From contig DIHO01000004.1 in NCBI GenBank assembly GCA_002420185.1, positions 149,139 to 213,138 of the forward strand: DNA of 64,000 nt. Direction: 5' to 3'. Positions 34,045 through 42,665 of this stretch are shown piece after piece (position 1 is the first letter of the stretch; each line of letters begins with the position of its first letter). The notes under the pieces were generated by a model. The model made no database searches. It was not told the origin of the DNA and worked only from the letters and a program-made list of their open reading frames with translations. The DNA comes from Opitutales bacterium UBA5694 (lineage in GTDB: Bacteria > Verrucomicrobiota > Verrucomicrobiia > Opitutales > Opitutaceae). Both the position numbers and the translations under genes were made by a program.

Positions 34045-34647
34045 CTATTGGGCACCGGGAACTATGATTTTCTGCCCAATGCGAAGCCTGCGCGGATCAA
34101 CCCCTGGATTAGCATCGAGCAAATCATTTACGCCAACTTTGTACTTGGTGCTCAATTTTCCATAGGTGTCGCCTGCAGCAATCGTGTGCGATGTGGCGGA
34201 AGGAGTACTTGATATATTACCCTTCCTTTTCTGAGCCGCCAGAGGAGACACTGGTGAAGCGGCTATTTGAACCCCTTCTTTCTCAAGTGCCTCGGCTTTC
34301 TTCAATGCAGTCCCCGCCTGCATCGCCAAGGAACGCATACTCCGTTTCACATCGGCGACGTCCTTTTCGATCGCTTTGGTCACTGTGCCCAAATTTGACT
34401 CTAATGAAGCTATCTTCCCAGCGGCTTTACGCAACATCTCAGAATTGTCATGTACGCTGGACTCCAGTTTCGAAAGGGATTCAGCGGCCCCGGATATTTC
34501 AGCATTGCGAGCCTCCAAATCATTCGCTTTCGAAAAGCCAAGCCAACCAAGCCAAACACCGATCACTGCGATGATTACAGCCGCTATTCCGATAAACAAT
34601 GGCGTTTTTGAGGAGGTATCCAGGTCGGCAGATGATAGATTTTCCAT
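34045..34647 (-). CDS. Membrane-anchored LysM protein with coiled coil
   Basis: 200-residue envelope protein. It has one membrane helix near the N-terminus (PLFIGIAAVIIAVIGVWLGWLG), a coiled-coil-like region (about 40-125: SLSKLESSVHDNSEMLRKAA and following) and a C-terminal LysM domain (about 153-200: AAGDTYGKLSTKYKVGVNDL ... RLRIGQKIIVPG). LysM domains bind peptidoglycan, so it probably bridges the inner membrane and the wall. It sits between the Nudix gene and tRNA-Pro. No enzymatic domain. Confidence 0.85.
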   Translation of the reverse strand: MENLSSADLDTSSKTPLFIGIAAVIIAVIGVWLGWLGFSKANDLEARNAEISGAAESLSKLESSVHDNSEMLRKAAGKIASLESNLGTVTKAIEKDVADVKRSMRSLAMQAGTALKKAEALEKEGVQIAASPVSPLAAQKRKGNISSTPSATSHTIAAGDTYGKLSTKYKVGVNDLLDANPGVDPRRLRIGQKIIVPGAQ

Positions 34648-34763
34648 TTTATTTAAGCGTTAAATTTTAAAGCAAACGAGTAAGCTGCTTGGCTATTCGA
34701 TAGGCGTCTGCAAATGTTGTTCCTATACTTGTTCTTTCAATGGCTGTGGATTTCAAGATATTC

Positions 34764-34792
34764 TTGACAGCAATCCTAATTCGACGTCTTTT
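34764..34792 (+). promoter_or_regulatory. Candidate promoter for tRNA-Pro
   Basis: A perfect -35 TTGACA at 34764-34769 is followed after 17 bp by a poor -10 (TCTTTT). The predicted start is about 9 nt before the mature tRNA. The tRNA-Gly gene has a matching geometry with TTGACC 46 nt upstream. Confidence 0.4.
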
Positions 34793-34807
34793 GTCGCCTC
34801 TCTTTAG

Positions 34808-34884
34808 CGGGGCGTAGCTTAGCCTGGTAGAGCGCCTGGTTTGGGACCAGGAGGTCGAAGGTTCGAATCCTTTCGCCCCGACCA
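34808..34884 (+). tRNA. tRNA-Pro (anticodon TGG)
   Basis: A complete cloverleaf: acceptor CGGGGCG paired with CGCCCCG, D-arm around AGCCTGGTAGAGCG, anticodon stem CCTGG/CCAGG with loop TTTGGGA giving anticodon TGG, a T-arm with GGTTCGAATCC, and an encoded CCA end after the A discriminator. Reads CCN proline codons. A perfect 10-bp hairpin begins inside the 3' CCA region and may help end transcription or processing. Confidence 0.97.
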
Positions 34885-34904
34885 TTCTCACTACTGAGAA
34901 TGGT
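34881..34904 (+). repeat. Perfect hairpin at the tRNA 3' end
   Basis: ACCATTCTCA (34881-34890) and TGAGAATGGT (34895-34904) pair over 10 bp with a 4-nt loop. It starts at the discriminator/CCA of tRNA-Pro and is followed by a second CGCCCCG copy, not a T-tract, so it is more likely a processing hairpin than a terminator. Confidence 0.6.
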
Positions 34905-35068
34905 CGCCCCGCAAATCGGACTTGCCTTCCCTTAAGGAGTCCCCGGGCAAAAGGCTTCGAAACGGGAAAGGTTAAACTAGCGAGCCCGTTAGCGAAGGAG
35001 GGGCTTATAAATCAGGGGTAAAAGGAGCTCGGGCGACGCCCAGCCAATTCTTTGACCCCTTTATTTTT
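34905..35068 (+). ncRNA. Possible structured small RNA or tRNA trailer
   Basis: A GC-rich 160-nt segment between the tRNA-Pro hairpin and a strong terminator. It has no open frame but several pairing stretches, such as AACGGG ... CCCGTT around 34960-34990. It resembles an sRNA released from a tRNA transcript, but no known family is recognised, and it may simply be the trailer of the tRNA-Pro precursor. It lies in a 420-bp stretch between tRNA-Pro and the HDOD remnant; the rest of that stretch (35069-35307) is AT-rich without features. Confidence 0.3.
35014..35068 (+). terminator. Rho-independent terminator
   Basis: AGGGGTAAAAG (35014-35024) pairs with CTTTGACCCCT (35050-35060) with one mismatch, with an inner GGGC-GAC-GCCC stem, and is followed by TTTATTTTT. 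It would end the transcript that begins at tRNA-Pro. Confidence 0.65.
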
Positions 35069-35307
35069 GAATGGAGAGATCTGTTCTGCTGCCACAAAAA
35101 TAGGCTCTGCATCAGATGTTGCCGACTAAATCAGTAATCGGTATATATATCATGTCTTAACAATCAGGATCCTATTCTTATAGTCACCAATTGAAATACA
35201 ATAGAACCATCCCGTTGAAAGGATCCTTAAAGGCTTTCAATACTAAAAACTGTCAAAGTCGCTGGTTGCAAAATCACGGTAATCCGTTGTTCTTTCCCCG
35301 CACGAAA

Positions 35308-35560
35308 ATGTCTAGCGAAGAAATTCAGTTCCCGGTCCCATTGTTGCCAGAGTTCTCCTCAAACCTATTTGCCGCTCCCCGAATATTTGCTCGACTATCG
35401 AAGCTCGTCGAAAATGAAGACATTGGTCTTGATTACGTAGCTTCAATTGTAAAAACGGACCCCCAGTCTCGTCGCACATATTGTGAGGGTAACCATCAAC
35501 GCCTAACATGGGATTGCCATTAAGCTCAACGTGGCAACGCCATCAGCGAAAGCTTGTTGA
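35308..35560 (+). pseudogene. HDOD-domain remnant (frameshift and stop)
   Basis: From the ATG at 35308 the frame encodes an HDOD-like N-terminus (LLPEFSSNLFAAPRIFARLS, VENEDIGLDYVASIVKTDP). Just after KTDP at about 35460 the match moves to the next frame (PSLVAHIVRVTINA), showing a 1-bp shift. A TAA follows immediately, after which HGIAIKLNVATPSAKAC continues the domain until TGA at 35558-35560. HDOD proteins are signalling or regulatory scaffolds. The rest of the domain is absent and rsmD starts at 35581. I read this as a truncated, decayed gene; a sequencing error alone would not explain both lesions. Confidence 0.55.
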
Positions 35561-35580
35561 GCCCGCTCGCTAGCATCTCA

Positions 35581-36138
35581 ATGCGTATTTCTGGCGGCAA
35601 AGCTCGGGGGGTTCAACTTCGTGTGTCCAAAAAATCTGTCCATCGTCCTGCGATGGATCGATTGCGACAGGGGATTTTTTCGAGCTTAGGACAAATCGTG
35701 GTCGATGCTAGCGTTTGCGATCTTTATGCCGGAACCGGTTCTTATGGTCTCGAAGCCCTAAGCCGCGGTAGTAGCTCCTGTTGCTTTGTTGAGCTGAGCG
35801 GAATGGCCTGCAACTCGATAAGGAATAATTTGCGGATTGTCGTCAAGAGTATGGGGGAGCCTGCTTTAATCGCAAAAGTGGTTCAGGGAGACGCGGTGAA
35901 GACCATTAGCCAGATAACCGAAAATTACGACATCATTTTCGTGGATCCTCCTTACGATACAATTACCCATTCAGCCCAAAAACTCTTCGACGCATTTGAT
36001 CGTGCATTGAGTAATAATGGCCTCGTTGTATTTGAAATGCCAGGAAACCTTGAAATCATTCCTGAAGGCTGGATTTTGAAAAAGCGACTTGGGAAGGGAA
36101 ACAACCAGCCGACTGCATGCCTTTACAAAAGGGCTTGA
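35581..36138 (+). CDS. rsmD: 16S rRNA (guanine966-N2)-methyltransferase RsmD
   Basis: 185-residue methyltransferase that modifies G966 in 16S rRNA. The start at 35581 (MRISGGKARG) matches the family N-terminus; the upstream start at 35554 would add nine residues and overlap the HDOD remnant. Seen are RPAMDRLRQGIFSSLG, the SAM-binding VCDLYAGTGSYGLEALSRG and the catalytic IIFVDPPYD. Slightly shorter than typical at the C-terminus. Convergent with rsmE, another 16S methyltransferase. Confidence 0.93.
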   Translation: MRISGGKARGVQLRVSKKSVHRPAMDRLRQGIFSSLGQIVVDASVCDLYAGTGSYGLEALSRGSSSCCFVELSGMACNSIRNNLRIVVKSMGEPALIAKVVQGDAVKTISQITENYDIIFVDPPYDTITHSAQKLFDAFDRALSNNGLVVFEMPGNLEIIPEGWILKKRLGKGNNQPTACLYKRA

Positions 36139-36198
36139 TCAATATTATCAACACAAACGGCTTGTAATAGCAAATCACCCAAATCTCCAAATCGAATT

Positions 36199-36912
36199 CT
36201 AGCTTCGCAATCGGTGGTTTAAAAGTGCAAGACCTGCAACTACAGCGGTTTCCGTGCGAAGCGGACGTTCGCCAATATGGGCCAATTCAAATTTCTCAGC
36301 TCTCAGCACCTTTCTTTCCGAACTCGTCCAACCGCGCTCGGAACCTATGGCGACAACAATAGAGCTTTGAGAAAATGAAATGTCTGCCAGGTGTTGCTTC
36401 GCTTCATAGTTATCTAAGGCAATCCTTTCTCCACCGAAGTCCAATTGAGCGATTGCCTCTTCAAAGGAGATTCCGAATACAACGGATGGGATACGAGTAC
36501 TGAACGCCTGGGCTGCGCCCGCGACAACATACCGTCTCCATTCTCCTGTCTTCCACAACTTCGAGTTTGCGTAGGAGGGTTCACCCTTTTCGGTCGAGAC
36601 AAAAGTAAGGCTTCGTGCCCCAACCGCAGTGGCCTCTTGCAAGATTTTCCGACTGGTTTGGGGACGCGACAATCCAACGATGACGTCAATCGGTGGCAAT
36701 GGCGGCCCCTCTTTGTCCAACTCAAATTGTAGCTCAACAAATTTCCCCCTTAATCGAGAGAGAATTGCCTTTCCGCTCTTTCCATTAACTATTCCGGCAT
36801 CAAAGCTGTCTCCCTCCTTTCGTCCCAGAATTTCGGTTACGTGATTGATTCGGATGTCGTTTCTTTCGAATCGAGTACCGGTCTCGTTCTTCTCGAATAA
36901 AACGATATTCAT
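36199..36912 (-). CDS. rsmE: 16S rRNA (uracil1498-N3)-methyltransferase RsmE
   Basis: 237-residue SPOUT methyltransferase acting on U1498 of 16S rRNA. The PUA-like N-terminal half is followed by the knotted domain with VIVGLSRP, VAIGSERGWTSSERKVLR and the terminal LGERPLRTETA-like segment (HIGERPLRTETAVVAGLALL). It starts 7 bp from the end of the TRAP QM gene and shares its direction. Role in rRNA decoding-centre methylation is established for the family. Confidence 0.92.
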   Translation of the reverse strand: MNIVLFEKNETGTRFERNDIRINHVTEILGRKEGDSFDAGIVNGKSGKAILSRLRGKFVELQFELDKEGPPLPPIDVIVGLSRPQTSRKILQEATAVGARSLTFVSTEKGEPSYANSKLWKTGEWRRYVVAGAAQAFSTRIPSVVFGISFEEAIAQLDFGGERIALDNYEAKQHLADISFSQSSIVVAIGSERGWTSSERKVLRAEKFELAHIGERPLRTETAVVAGLALLNHRLRS

Positions 36913-36919
36913 CGGTACA

Positions 36920-38839
36920 CTACTTGAATAAACCCGGCAGCCAAGTCGTCAAGGAAGGCACATAAGTAATCAGCAATACTCCAATTACAAATACCGCCAA
37001 TAACGGCAGAGACGCCTTGATCACCTCCGACATCGGTTTGCTAAAGCGGTAGGACGCCAAGAACAAGTTCATCCCGATGGGGGGCGTCAGGTAGCCCAAT
37101 TGCAAGTTGGCGAGAAATATGATTCCTAGGTGAATGGGATCGATATCGAAAACAACACCGAGCGGAACGATCAGAGGCACAATAACAATAATGGCCGAAA
37201 AGATATCCATCAAACAGCCCACTAGTATGAGAGTTCCATTCAGCACCAAAAGAAAAAGGAGCTTAGATTCAATCGTTGCCTGAGCCCAGTCGACCATTTG
37301 ATCAGGAATCATGGCAAAGATGAGATAGTCCGTCAGGCCCATAGCCACCCCTAAAATCAGCAACACCCCTCCAACGAGGAGACCGCATTCTGACATCAAT
37401 TGTGGCAATTCATTCCGTATCCGGGCTTTACGGACCCATCTTGCATCCACCAAGTAAAGCAGGAACGCGTAGAAGGCTGATACCGATGCGGCCTCGATCG
37501 GTGTGGCAAAGCCACTAAACAGGGCAAATAAAGCCACGATGGGTAAAAATAATTCTCCCAACGCACCGATAAACGCCTTTCGAATTTCCACCCAATCAAG
37601 CGGAGCTCGAACGATACTGGCTTGCGGCTGTTTCCATACGCCCCAAGCGATCGTCATTAAGACCAACAGCACTCCGGGTATCGCGCCCCCCAGAAAGACA
37701 TCAGTAAGCGAAAGGCTCACAAGCTTGGTGTTGGTGGCCACTACAGCGTATAGAATCAATGGCAGGCAAGGCGGGAAAAGAACCCCAAGCGACCCCGCAC
37801 CTGTAAGCATTCCAATGCTAGAGCGTTCATTGTATCCAGCAGATTGCAGCACCGGCATCAAAAGTCCTCCGAGTGCCAGGATCGTCACTCCTGAGGCTCC
37901 GGTAAATGTAGTGAAAAACGCACAGACCAGAACGGTCACGATTACCGCTCCTCCACGGACTCCACCGAAAATGGAATGTATCAGCCTGATCAGGCGCTTC
38001 GATGAGTCCCCTTGAGCAAGAAAGTATCCCGCCAAAGTAAAAAGCGGAAGCGTCACCAGTAGAGGGTTACTGATAAATCCGTAAAGCGTTTGAGACTGGG
38101 TTTGGATCGTTATCTCGACTCGCTCTTCTGGAAAATACCCACTCCAGCCCCAGTTCATGATCAAGGCCATACCTCCTATCGCGACATAAAGTGGCGCACC
38201 GACGATCGTCGCCAGAATGAGCACCAAAATCATCGGCCAAACAAATCCCTCAACGTCCTCAAAGGAATGCGTACAAAAGAAGTACAGAGCTACCCCGGCC
38301 ACAACCGGGATCAGGCGAAAATGCCACGAGGAACCGCTGAACCAGGTTATTCTCGATCCCAGTAGAGCAAACCCCACTGGCATAACGGCCATAAATACCC
38401 ACACCGGAACCCCGAAGAACAAGACTTCATCACCAATAAAACCTGTATTGATAAATTGGTAACAACCTATTCCTATGGCAAATGTCACGAAAACGGAGAC
38501 TGAGGCGCTAAGTGATCGAGCCGCAGTCGCCCAAGGCCCTTTCAGGAATGCGGTAAAAGTGGAGAGAGAAAGCAGACGATTTTCTCTCGCCGCGATCGCT
38601 CCTCCTGCCATCGCGACAAAAAGGACGAGATGCTGCAGCATTTCAGCTGATCCTGAAACTCCCGAATTGAAACGCCGCAAAGCAATTTCCAAAAGCGGGA
38701 GCACCATCATCACTCCCAAGGCAGTTGAAATCAGCCAATTTTCCGTTGAAGCCCAGATCGCGTGGCTCTTCTTAGCCCATCCCATATTTTCAGATTGGCT
38801 ATTTTGACTCGGGGAAGAGGGGTCGTCCGCATTTTCCAC
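36920..38839 (-). CDS. Fused TRAP transporter permease (DctQM)
   Basis: 639-residue membrane protein joining both TRAP permease subunits in one chain. The N-terminal part (about 30-170) is DctQ-like with four helices (LGVMMVLPLLEIALRRFNSG, GGAIAARENRLLSLS). The C-terminal part (about 190-635) is DctM-like with MLTGAGSLGVLFPPCLPLILY, GGAIPGVLLVLM and the end LTPPIGMNLFLASYRF. It works with the solute-binding protein encoded at 38962-39981, 122 bp upstream in the transcript direction, and probably the TatT lipoprotein. The first 28 residues are Ser/Asn rich. Confidence 0.94.
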   Translation of the reverse strand: MENADDPSSPSQNSQSENMGWAKKSHAIWASTENWLISTALGVMMVLPLLEIALRRFNSGVSGSAEMLQHLVLFVAMAGGAIAARENRLLSLSTFTAFLKGPWATAARSLSASVSVFVTFAIGIGCYQFINTGFIGDEVLFFGVPVWVFMAVMPVGFALLGSRITWFSGSSWHFRLIPVVAGVALYFFCTHSFEDVEGFVWPMILVLILATIVGAPLYVAIGGMALIMNWGWSGYFPEERVEITIQTQSQTLYGFISNPLLVTLPLFTLAGYFLAQGDSSKRLIRLIHSIFGGVRGGAVIVTVLVCAFFTTFTGASGVTILALGGLLMPVLQSAGYNERSSIGMLTGAGSLGVLFPPCLPLILYAVVATNTKLVSLSLTDVFLGGAIPGVLLVLMTIAWGVWKQPQASIVRAPLDWVEIRKAFIGALGELFLPIVALFALFSGFATPIEAASVSAFYAFLLYLVDARWVRKARIRNELPQLMSECGLLVGGVLLILGVAMGLTDYLIFAMIPDQMVDWAQATIESKLLFLLVLNGTLILVGCLMDIFSAIIVIVPLIVPLGVVFDIDPIHLGIIFLANLQLGYLTPPIGMNLFLASYRFSKPMSEVIKASLPLLAVFVIGVLLITYVPSLTTWLPGLFK

Positions 38840-38961
38840 GAGAAATTGCTAGTGTTCGCTTATTGAAACGCAAGGGGAAAGCTAGCGTGCTAAAACGACC
38901 GACGATCCATCCGCGGTAGGAGATAATGCAAAGCCAAAAGCTTATTCTCAAGCGCGGTAGC

Positions 38962-39981
38962 TTAGTTAGTGCCGGCCCGGTAGTTCGTCAAAATCTGAGT
39001 CACTCGATCCCAGATCTCACCCGGTACCGTGTTGTCGCGAATATAACCATAGGCTTCCGTCGAGACGGACTGCCATTTGCTTATTAAGTCATCATTCATT
39101 TCCTGACTCTTCAAATTCCAACTATCAACCATGACCCTGATGGATTCGTCACTTTCCTTTCGGCCAGATGCAGTCATCTCCTTTCCCGCTTCAACCGCAG
39201 CGGCTTTCATCGCATTCTGCTCCTCAGGAGAGAATCGATTCCAAATGGCCTTCGTGATGACGATCGCCCCCGTTATTGGCGCATAGTTAAAATCCAACAT
39301 GTAGGGCGCTGTGCTATAAGTCTGGCTAGCGAGCGCGTAAAAAGGCGGCATAGGAACGGTGTCGATCAATCCTGTGCTCAAACTGGAAACGATCTCCGTG
39401 CTGTCTATCGCAATAGGCCGAAATCCCATTCTCTTTAGGAGATCCGTTTGCTTAGGGTCCCCTGCCCAGGTGAATAATTTCGACTCACGCATATCCTCGG
39501 GCGTCAAGATGGGCTTCTTGCTGAATATATGCACCCAACCGCTGTCAATCCAGCAAAGTACCACAAACCCTTTACTCAAAATTCTCTCCTCAAGCACCGG
39601 AGCCATTTTTTCCATTACATGCTCGAGCTCGCCGAAGTCTCGGTACAAGAGCGGAACCTTCTGGAATATTGCCACGCTTTCATCGATTTCAGAAAGACCG
39701 ATTCCTGTGAGCAAGGCCGCGTGCAACCGATTGATCCGCATTTTTTTAATCAATTCGCTCTCGCTTCCCTGGCTTCCACCCGCGTAAACGATCAAGCTTG
39801 CCTTACCATTTGTACCCGCCTTCCAATCTTGACCCATCTTCCTAAGGGTTTTGTCAAAGGACGTGTCTTTGGGGGCCAAGGTTGCCAACCGCAAGGGAGC
39901 ACCCAGTCCCGAGAGAGTCGAAAATATCGCCAGTAAAGAAACGAGTAGGAAGCTACGTTTGAACGGAGTTGAAAAGGTCAT
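38962..39981 (-). CDS. TRAP transporter solute-binding protein (DctP)
   Basis: 339-residue receptor with an N-terminal signal peptide (FLLVSLLAIFSTLSGLG). Body features are LRLATLAPKDTSFDKTLRKMG, VYAGGSQGSESELIKKMRINRLHAALLTG, TPEDMRESKLFTWAGDP and LIDTVPMPPFYALA. Unlike the first receptor it has no lipobox Cys, and it lacks the TakP-like ATEY signature, so its substrate should differ. The gene is followed by the fused permease and preceded by tatT. Substrate unknown. Confidence 0.92.
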   Translation of the reverse strand: MTFSTPFKRSFLLVSLLAIFSTLSGLGAPLRLATLAPKDTSFDKTLRKMGQDWKAGTNGKASLIVYAGGSQGSESELIKKMRINRLHAALLTGIGLSEIDESVAIFQKVPLLYRDFGELEHVMEKMAPVLEERILSKGFVVLCWIDSGWVHIFSKKPILTPEDMRESKLFTWAGDPKQTDLLKRMGFRPIAIDSTEIVSSLSTGLIDTVPMPPFYALASQTYSTAPYMLDFNYAPITGAIVITKAIWNRFSPEEQNAMKAAAVEAGKEMTASGRKESDESIRVMVDSWNLKSQEMNDDLISKWQSVSTEAYGYIRDNTVPGEIWDRVTQILTNYRAGTN

Positions 39982-40168
39982 GATACAGATGTCGTTCTAT
40001 CGAGTTGGAGAAAAGCTTAAGTTCATTGTATAATGGAACACCAGATTTCTAGAATCGTTTCATTATTTAAGCAATATCACAAACGAATAGGGCCTGCATC
40101 CTACCGACTGCGGTTGGAATCATTAATTTTGTAATCCCTTTTCAACAATTCACTTAAGGGCTCAAAAC

Positions 40169-41080
40169 TCAAAAAAATAACCAGTCCAGTCGGGTTAAGA
40201 GCCATCTTGCTCTTCTTTGGTAAATCAAGTTGGAAAGCCGCCAATCGGGACGAGCACCCAAGTCAATTGACAGCGCCTGGTTCAGCAACGAAACGAACAA
40301 TTCCTTGTCTTCCTTGGCAACTGCGACGGATTCCGCGTAGGCGACATAGATAGACGCCATATTGCCCCCTGACAGTTGCTTTGCTTTTCTGAAGTGGCTC
40401 GTTGCACTTTCCATCGGGTTTCCCTCACCTCCGATACGAATCATTTCATAGGTGATAAAAAACCCATGCAATGTCCCAAAATCCCAATCTGGATCCAATT
40501 CCAGCGCACGTTCCATTATGGCTTCCGCCAAAGCCATATCACCTAGGGTCGAAGGATCGTCAAGAGAGAGGGAAACCGCAGCAGCCCATGACAATCCCGT
40601 CCAGTAGAGGGTCTCAACGTCTTCTTTCGAGAGAAGACTGAGCGCCGACTCCGAATCCGCTCTCAAGGCTTCCTCGAATTCCGGATACGAAACTTCCAGA
40701 GCCCGCATTCCATAACGCTTCGCCCTAAAATAAAGCCCCTTTGCACGATCTCTCAGTTCGATAGACCGATCGTACTCCTCTTCTTCAACCTCATCCGCCT
40801 CAAGTTGCACCCATCCATATCCGTATTGCGTGAAACCGCTTGATAGAGCAATCAGGAGACTTTCATGCTCTGGCGTTTCAGCGAGGACGCTCTCCATCAG
40901 TTTTAGACTGAAAGGCAGTGCATCTCCAACTAGCTCAGGGTCTTCGTCTGACGTAAAGACTGTGCCAACGCCCGAAAGGGCGTCGCCAAGCTGATTCATT
41001 GCCATTTTCTTAATCGAACAACCACTCAAAAAGACTAGGATTGCGAATGCAATGCCACTGTGTGTCAGGACAGACTTCAT
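40169..41080 (-). CDS. tatT: TRAP-associated lipoprotein TatT
   Basis: 303-residue exported lipoprotein of the TRAP-associated T component family (Treponema pallidum Tp0956-like). The start at 41080 gives a lipoprotein signal with FLSGCS; the ATG at 41098 adds six residues. It has the helical TPR-like body with MNQLGDALSGVGTVFTSDEDPELVGDALPFSLKLMES and repeated helices (MALAEAIMERALELDPDW, GNPMESATSHFRKAKQLSGG). In Treponema TatT trimers bind the DctP partner TatP. Its place directly upstream of dctP and the fused QM supports a TPAT-type transporter. Confidence 0.9.
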   Translation of the reverse strand: MKSVLTHSGIAFAILVFLSGCSIKKMAMNQLGDALSGVGTVFTSDEDPELVGDALPFSLKLMESVLAETPEHESLLIALSSGFTQYGYGWVQLEADEVEEEEYDRSIELRDRAKGLYFRAKRYGMRALEVSYPEFEEALRADSESALSLLSKEDVETLYWTGLSWAAAVSLSLDDPSTLGDMALAEAIMERALELDPDWDFGTLHGFFITYEMIRIGGEGNPMESATSHFRKAKQLSGGNMASIYVAYAESVAVAKEDKELFVSLLNQALSIDLGARPDWRLSNLIYQRRARWLLTRLDWLFF

Positions 41081-41183
41081 TTCCGATACACTTTGCATGC
41101 GCGGATAGGAATTTGCAACTACTCAGCAATCGAGGAACTTGGATTATCCCAACTCGATAAGCGATTTGAGGTAATGCGAAAGA

Positions 41184-42056
41184 CTAAATACCGCTCAAAA
41201 CGATCCTTCCTTCTGGCTGGGGAGGTTTTTGTTCAGACTCCTCTGTTACAAAAAAAGATATTGTCTCATCCATGCCCTTGATGGCATCATTAGATGAGAG
41301 ATCAAAGAAAGCGAGTCTGCTACCTGCCTCCCCTTGCTTCAGCGTTCCCGCCCAAACGGGTTCACTATCCGGCGATGCTTTCGCCCACACATTGTAGAAT
41401 TTCCCCAATCGGCTTTCGGGTATGTTTTCGATCCCTATAACGCCGATCTTGATCTTCCGGTCATAGATAGAAAAACCGCCGGTAAATGCTTCGGTATACA
41501 CTCCCCCCTCTGACTCGGGAGGAAGTCCCTCTCTTGAAAACCAGTACGCTTCAGCCAGCCCAGTCAGTTCCAAAAGGCGATCCTGGAACTCGTCCTGGTC
41601 CTGATTGCCCGCAAAGGTCGCTTTTTGCGCCGGATTCCCCAAGTCACTCAATACAATATCGCTCTCTGAACCATCCGCTAGTCTCGCCACTTGGCTGATC
41701 TTGCTGCGGTCTTCAGGACTCACGGTAAACGCAAAGAGTACCGCGATACAAGCAGCTGCAGCCCAACCACCCCACGATAGAAAATTCACGATCGGGGTCT
41801 TTTTAGGATCGCTGCCAGTGACCGCCTTTGAACGACTTGTATCCAGATGCGACATGACATTCGAATAGATCTGGAACGAGGGTTCGAGTCGCTCGCATTC
41901 AAGTGCGTCGGCTTCATTCACCCGCTGCCAATCGTAAACCGCTGTCTGCAAATCGCGATCCGATAACAGTTGGGACTCCATTTCCGAGAGTTCCATTTCC
42001 GGAAGAGTCCCTAAAGCGTACTGTAGAGCCTTCTGTTGTAATTCCTCCTTATTCAT
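41184..42056 (-). CDS. Anti-sigma factor (RskA-like)
   Basis: 290-residue membrane protein. The N-terminal region (about 1-70) has the anti-sigma fold pattern ALQYALGTLPEMELSEMESQL, without an HxxxCxxC zinc site. A membrane helix lies at about 93-112 (WGGWAAAACIAVLFAFTVS), and the periplasmic part (about 115-290) resembles the RskA C-terminal domain (YNVWAKASPDSEPVWAGTL, FFVTEES). Overlaps the ECF sigma gene by 8 bp, so synthesis is coupled. It should hold that sigma factor inactive until proteolysis. Signal unknown. Confidence 0.88.
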   Translation of the reverse strand: MNKEELQQKALQYALGTLPEMELSEMESQLLSDRDLQTAVYDWQRVNEADALECERLEPSFQIYSNVMSHLDTSRSKAVTGSDPKKTPIVNFLSWGGWAAAACIAVLFAFTVSPEDRSKISQVARLADGSESDIVLSDLGNPAQKATFAGNQDQDEFQDRLLELTGLAEAYWFSREGLPPESEGGVYTEAFTGGFSIYDRKIKIGVIGIENIPESRLGKFYNVWAKASPDSEPVWAGTLKQGEAGSRLAFFDLSSNDAIKGMDETISFFVTEESEQKPPQPEGRIVLSGI

Positions 42057-42627
42057 AACAATGTGACATTAAATGTTTAAGACGCTGCATCCCTCGCCTC
42101 ATGGACGTTTTTACCGTTCCTAGGGGCATTCCTAGGGCGTCTGAAATTTCCTGTTGCGTGAGTCCTTTGCTAATCGCTAGCGAAAGACTGTCCTTCTGAG
42201 CTCTAGGCAGCTTATCTAGCATTGAGCGCAATCTACCGATCTCCTCCTTGACCGCCACCGATTCTGAGGGGGATCTTTGATGCGATAGGACTGCCTCATT
42301 TGATTGAAGTGCAGTTGGATCCTCCACAACAGAATCTGGCTTCATCCGACGCAGACGATCAATGCAAAGTCGCTTCGTTACTAAAACCGCCCAGCTAAAG
42401 GGACGAGACAAAGCCGGGTTGTATCGCGGAGACGTTCTCCAAATCTTGACGAACGCATCTTGAAGCACCTCCTCGGCGACCATTCGATCACGCAAGAACT
42501 TGAAAGCGTAAGAAAAGAGAGGACGCGAGTAGCGAGAGTAGAGCTCATCAAACGCTCCGCGCTGGCCAGCTGCGATACGCCGTATCAACTCAGCCTCAAT
42601 GCTGGCATCATCTCTCTGTCTACTCAT
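42049..42627 (-). CDS. ECF-type RNA polymerase sigma factor (SigK-like)
   Basis: 192-residue group 4 sigma factor. Region 2 in FDELYSRYSRPLFSYAFKFL and VAEEVLQDAFVKIWRT, region 4 in LPRAQKDSLSLAISKGLTQ and ISDALGMPLGTVKTSMRRG. It is followed by an overlapping RskA-like anti-sigma gene, as in SigK/RskA systems. It likely controls a cell-envelope regulon, perhaps including the secreted protein immediately upstream, but this is inference. Confidence 0.93.
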   Translation of the reverse strand: MSRQRDDASIEAELIRRIAAGQRGAFDELYSRYSRPLFSYAFKFLRDRMVAEEVLQDAFVKIWRTSPRYNPALSRPFSWAVLVTKRLCIDRLRRMKPDSVVEDPTALQSNEAVLSHQRSPSESVAVKEEIGRLRSMLDKLPRAQKDSLSLAISKGLTQQEISDALGMPLGTVKTSMRRGMQRLKHLMSHCYE

Positions 42628-42665
42628 ACCTCAAATCATTGGTTCGGCACAGGCATGCCTTTGCT

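Noticed and set aside
37503..38015. 170-codon plus-strand frame
   Set aside because: Antisense to the fused TRAP permease; composition typical of the complement of a membrane protein gene.
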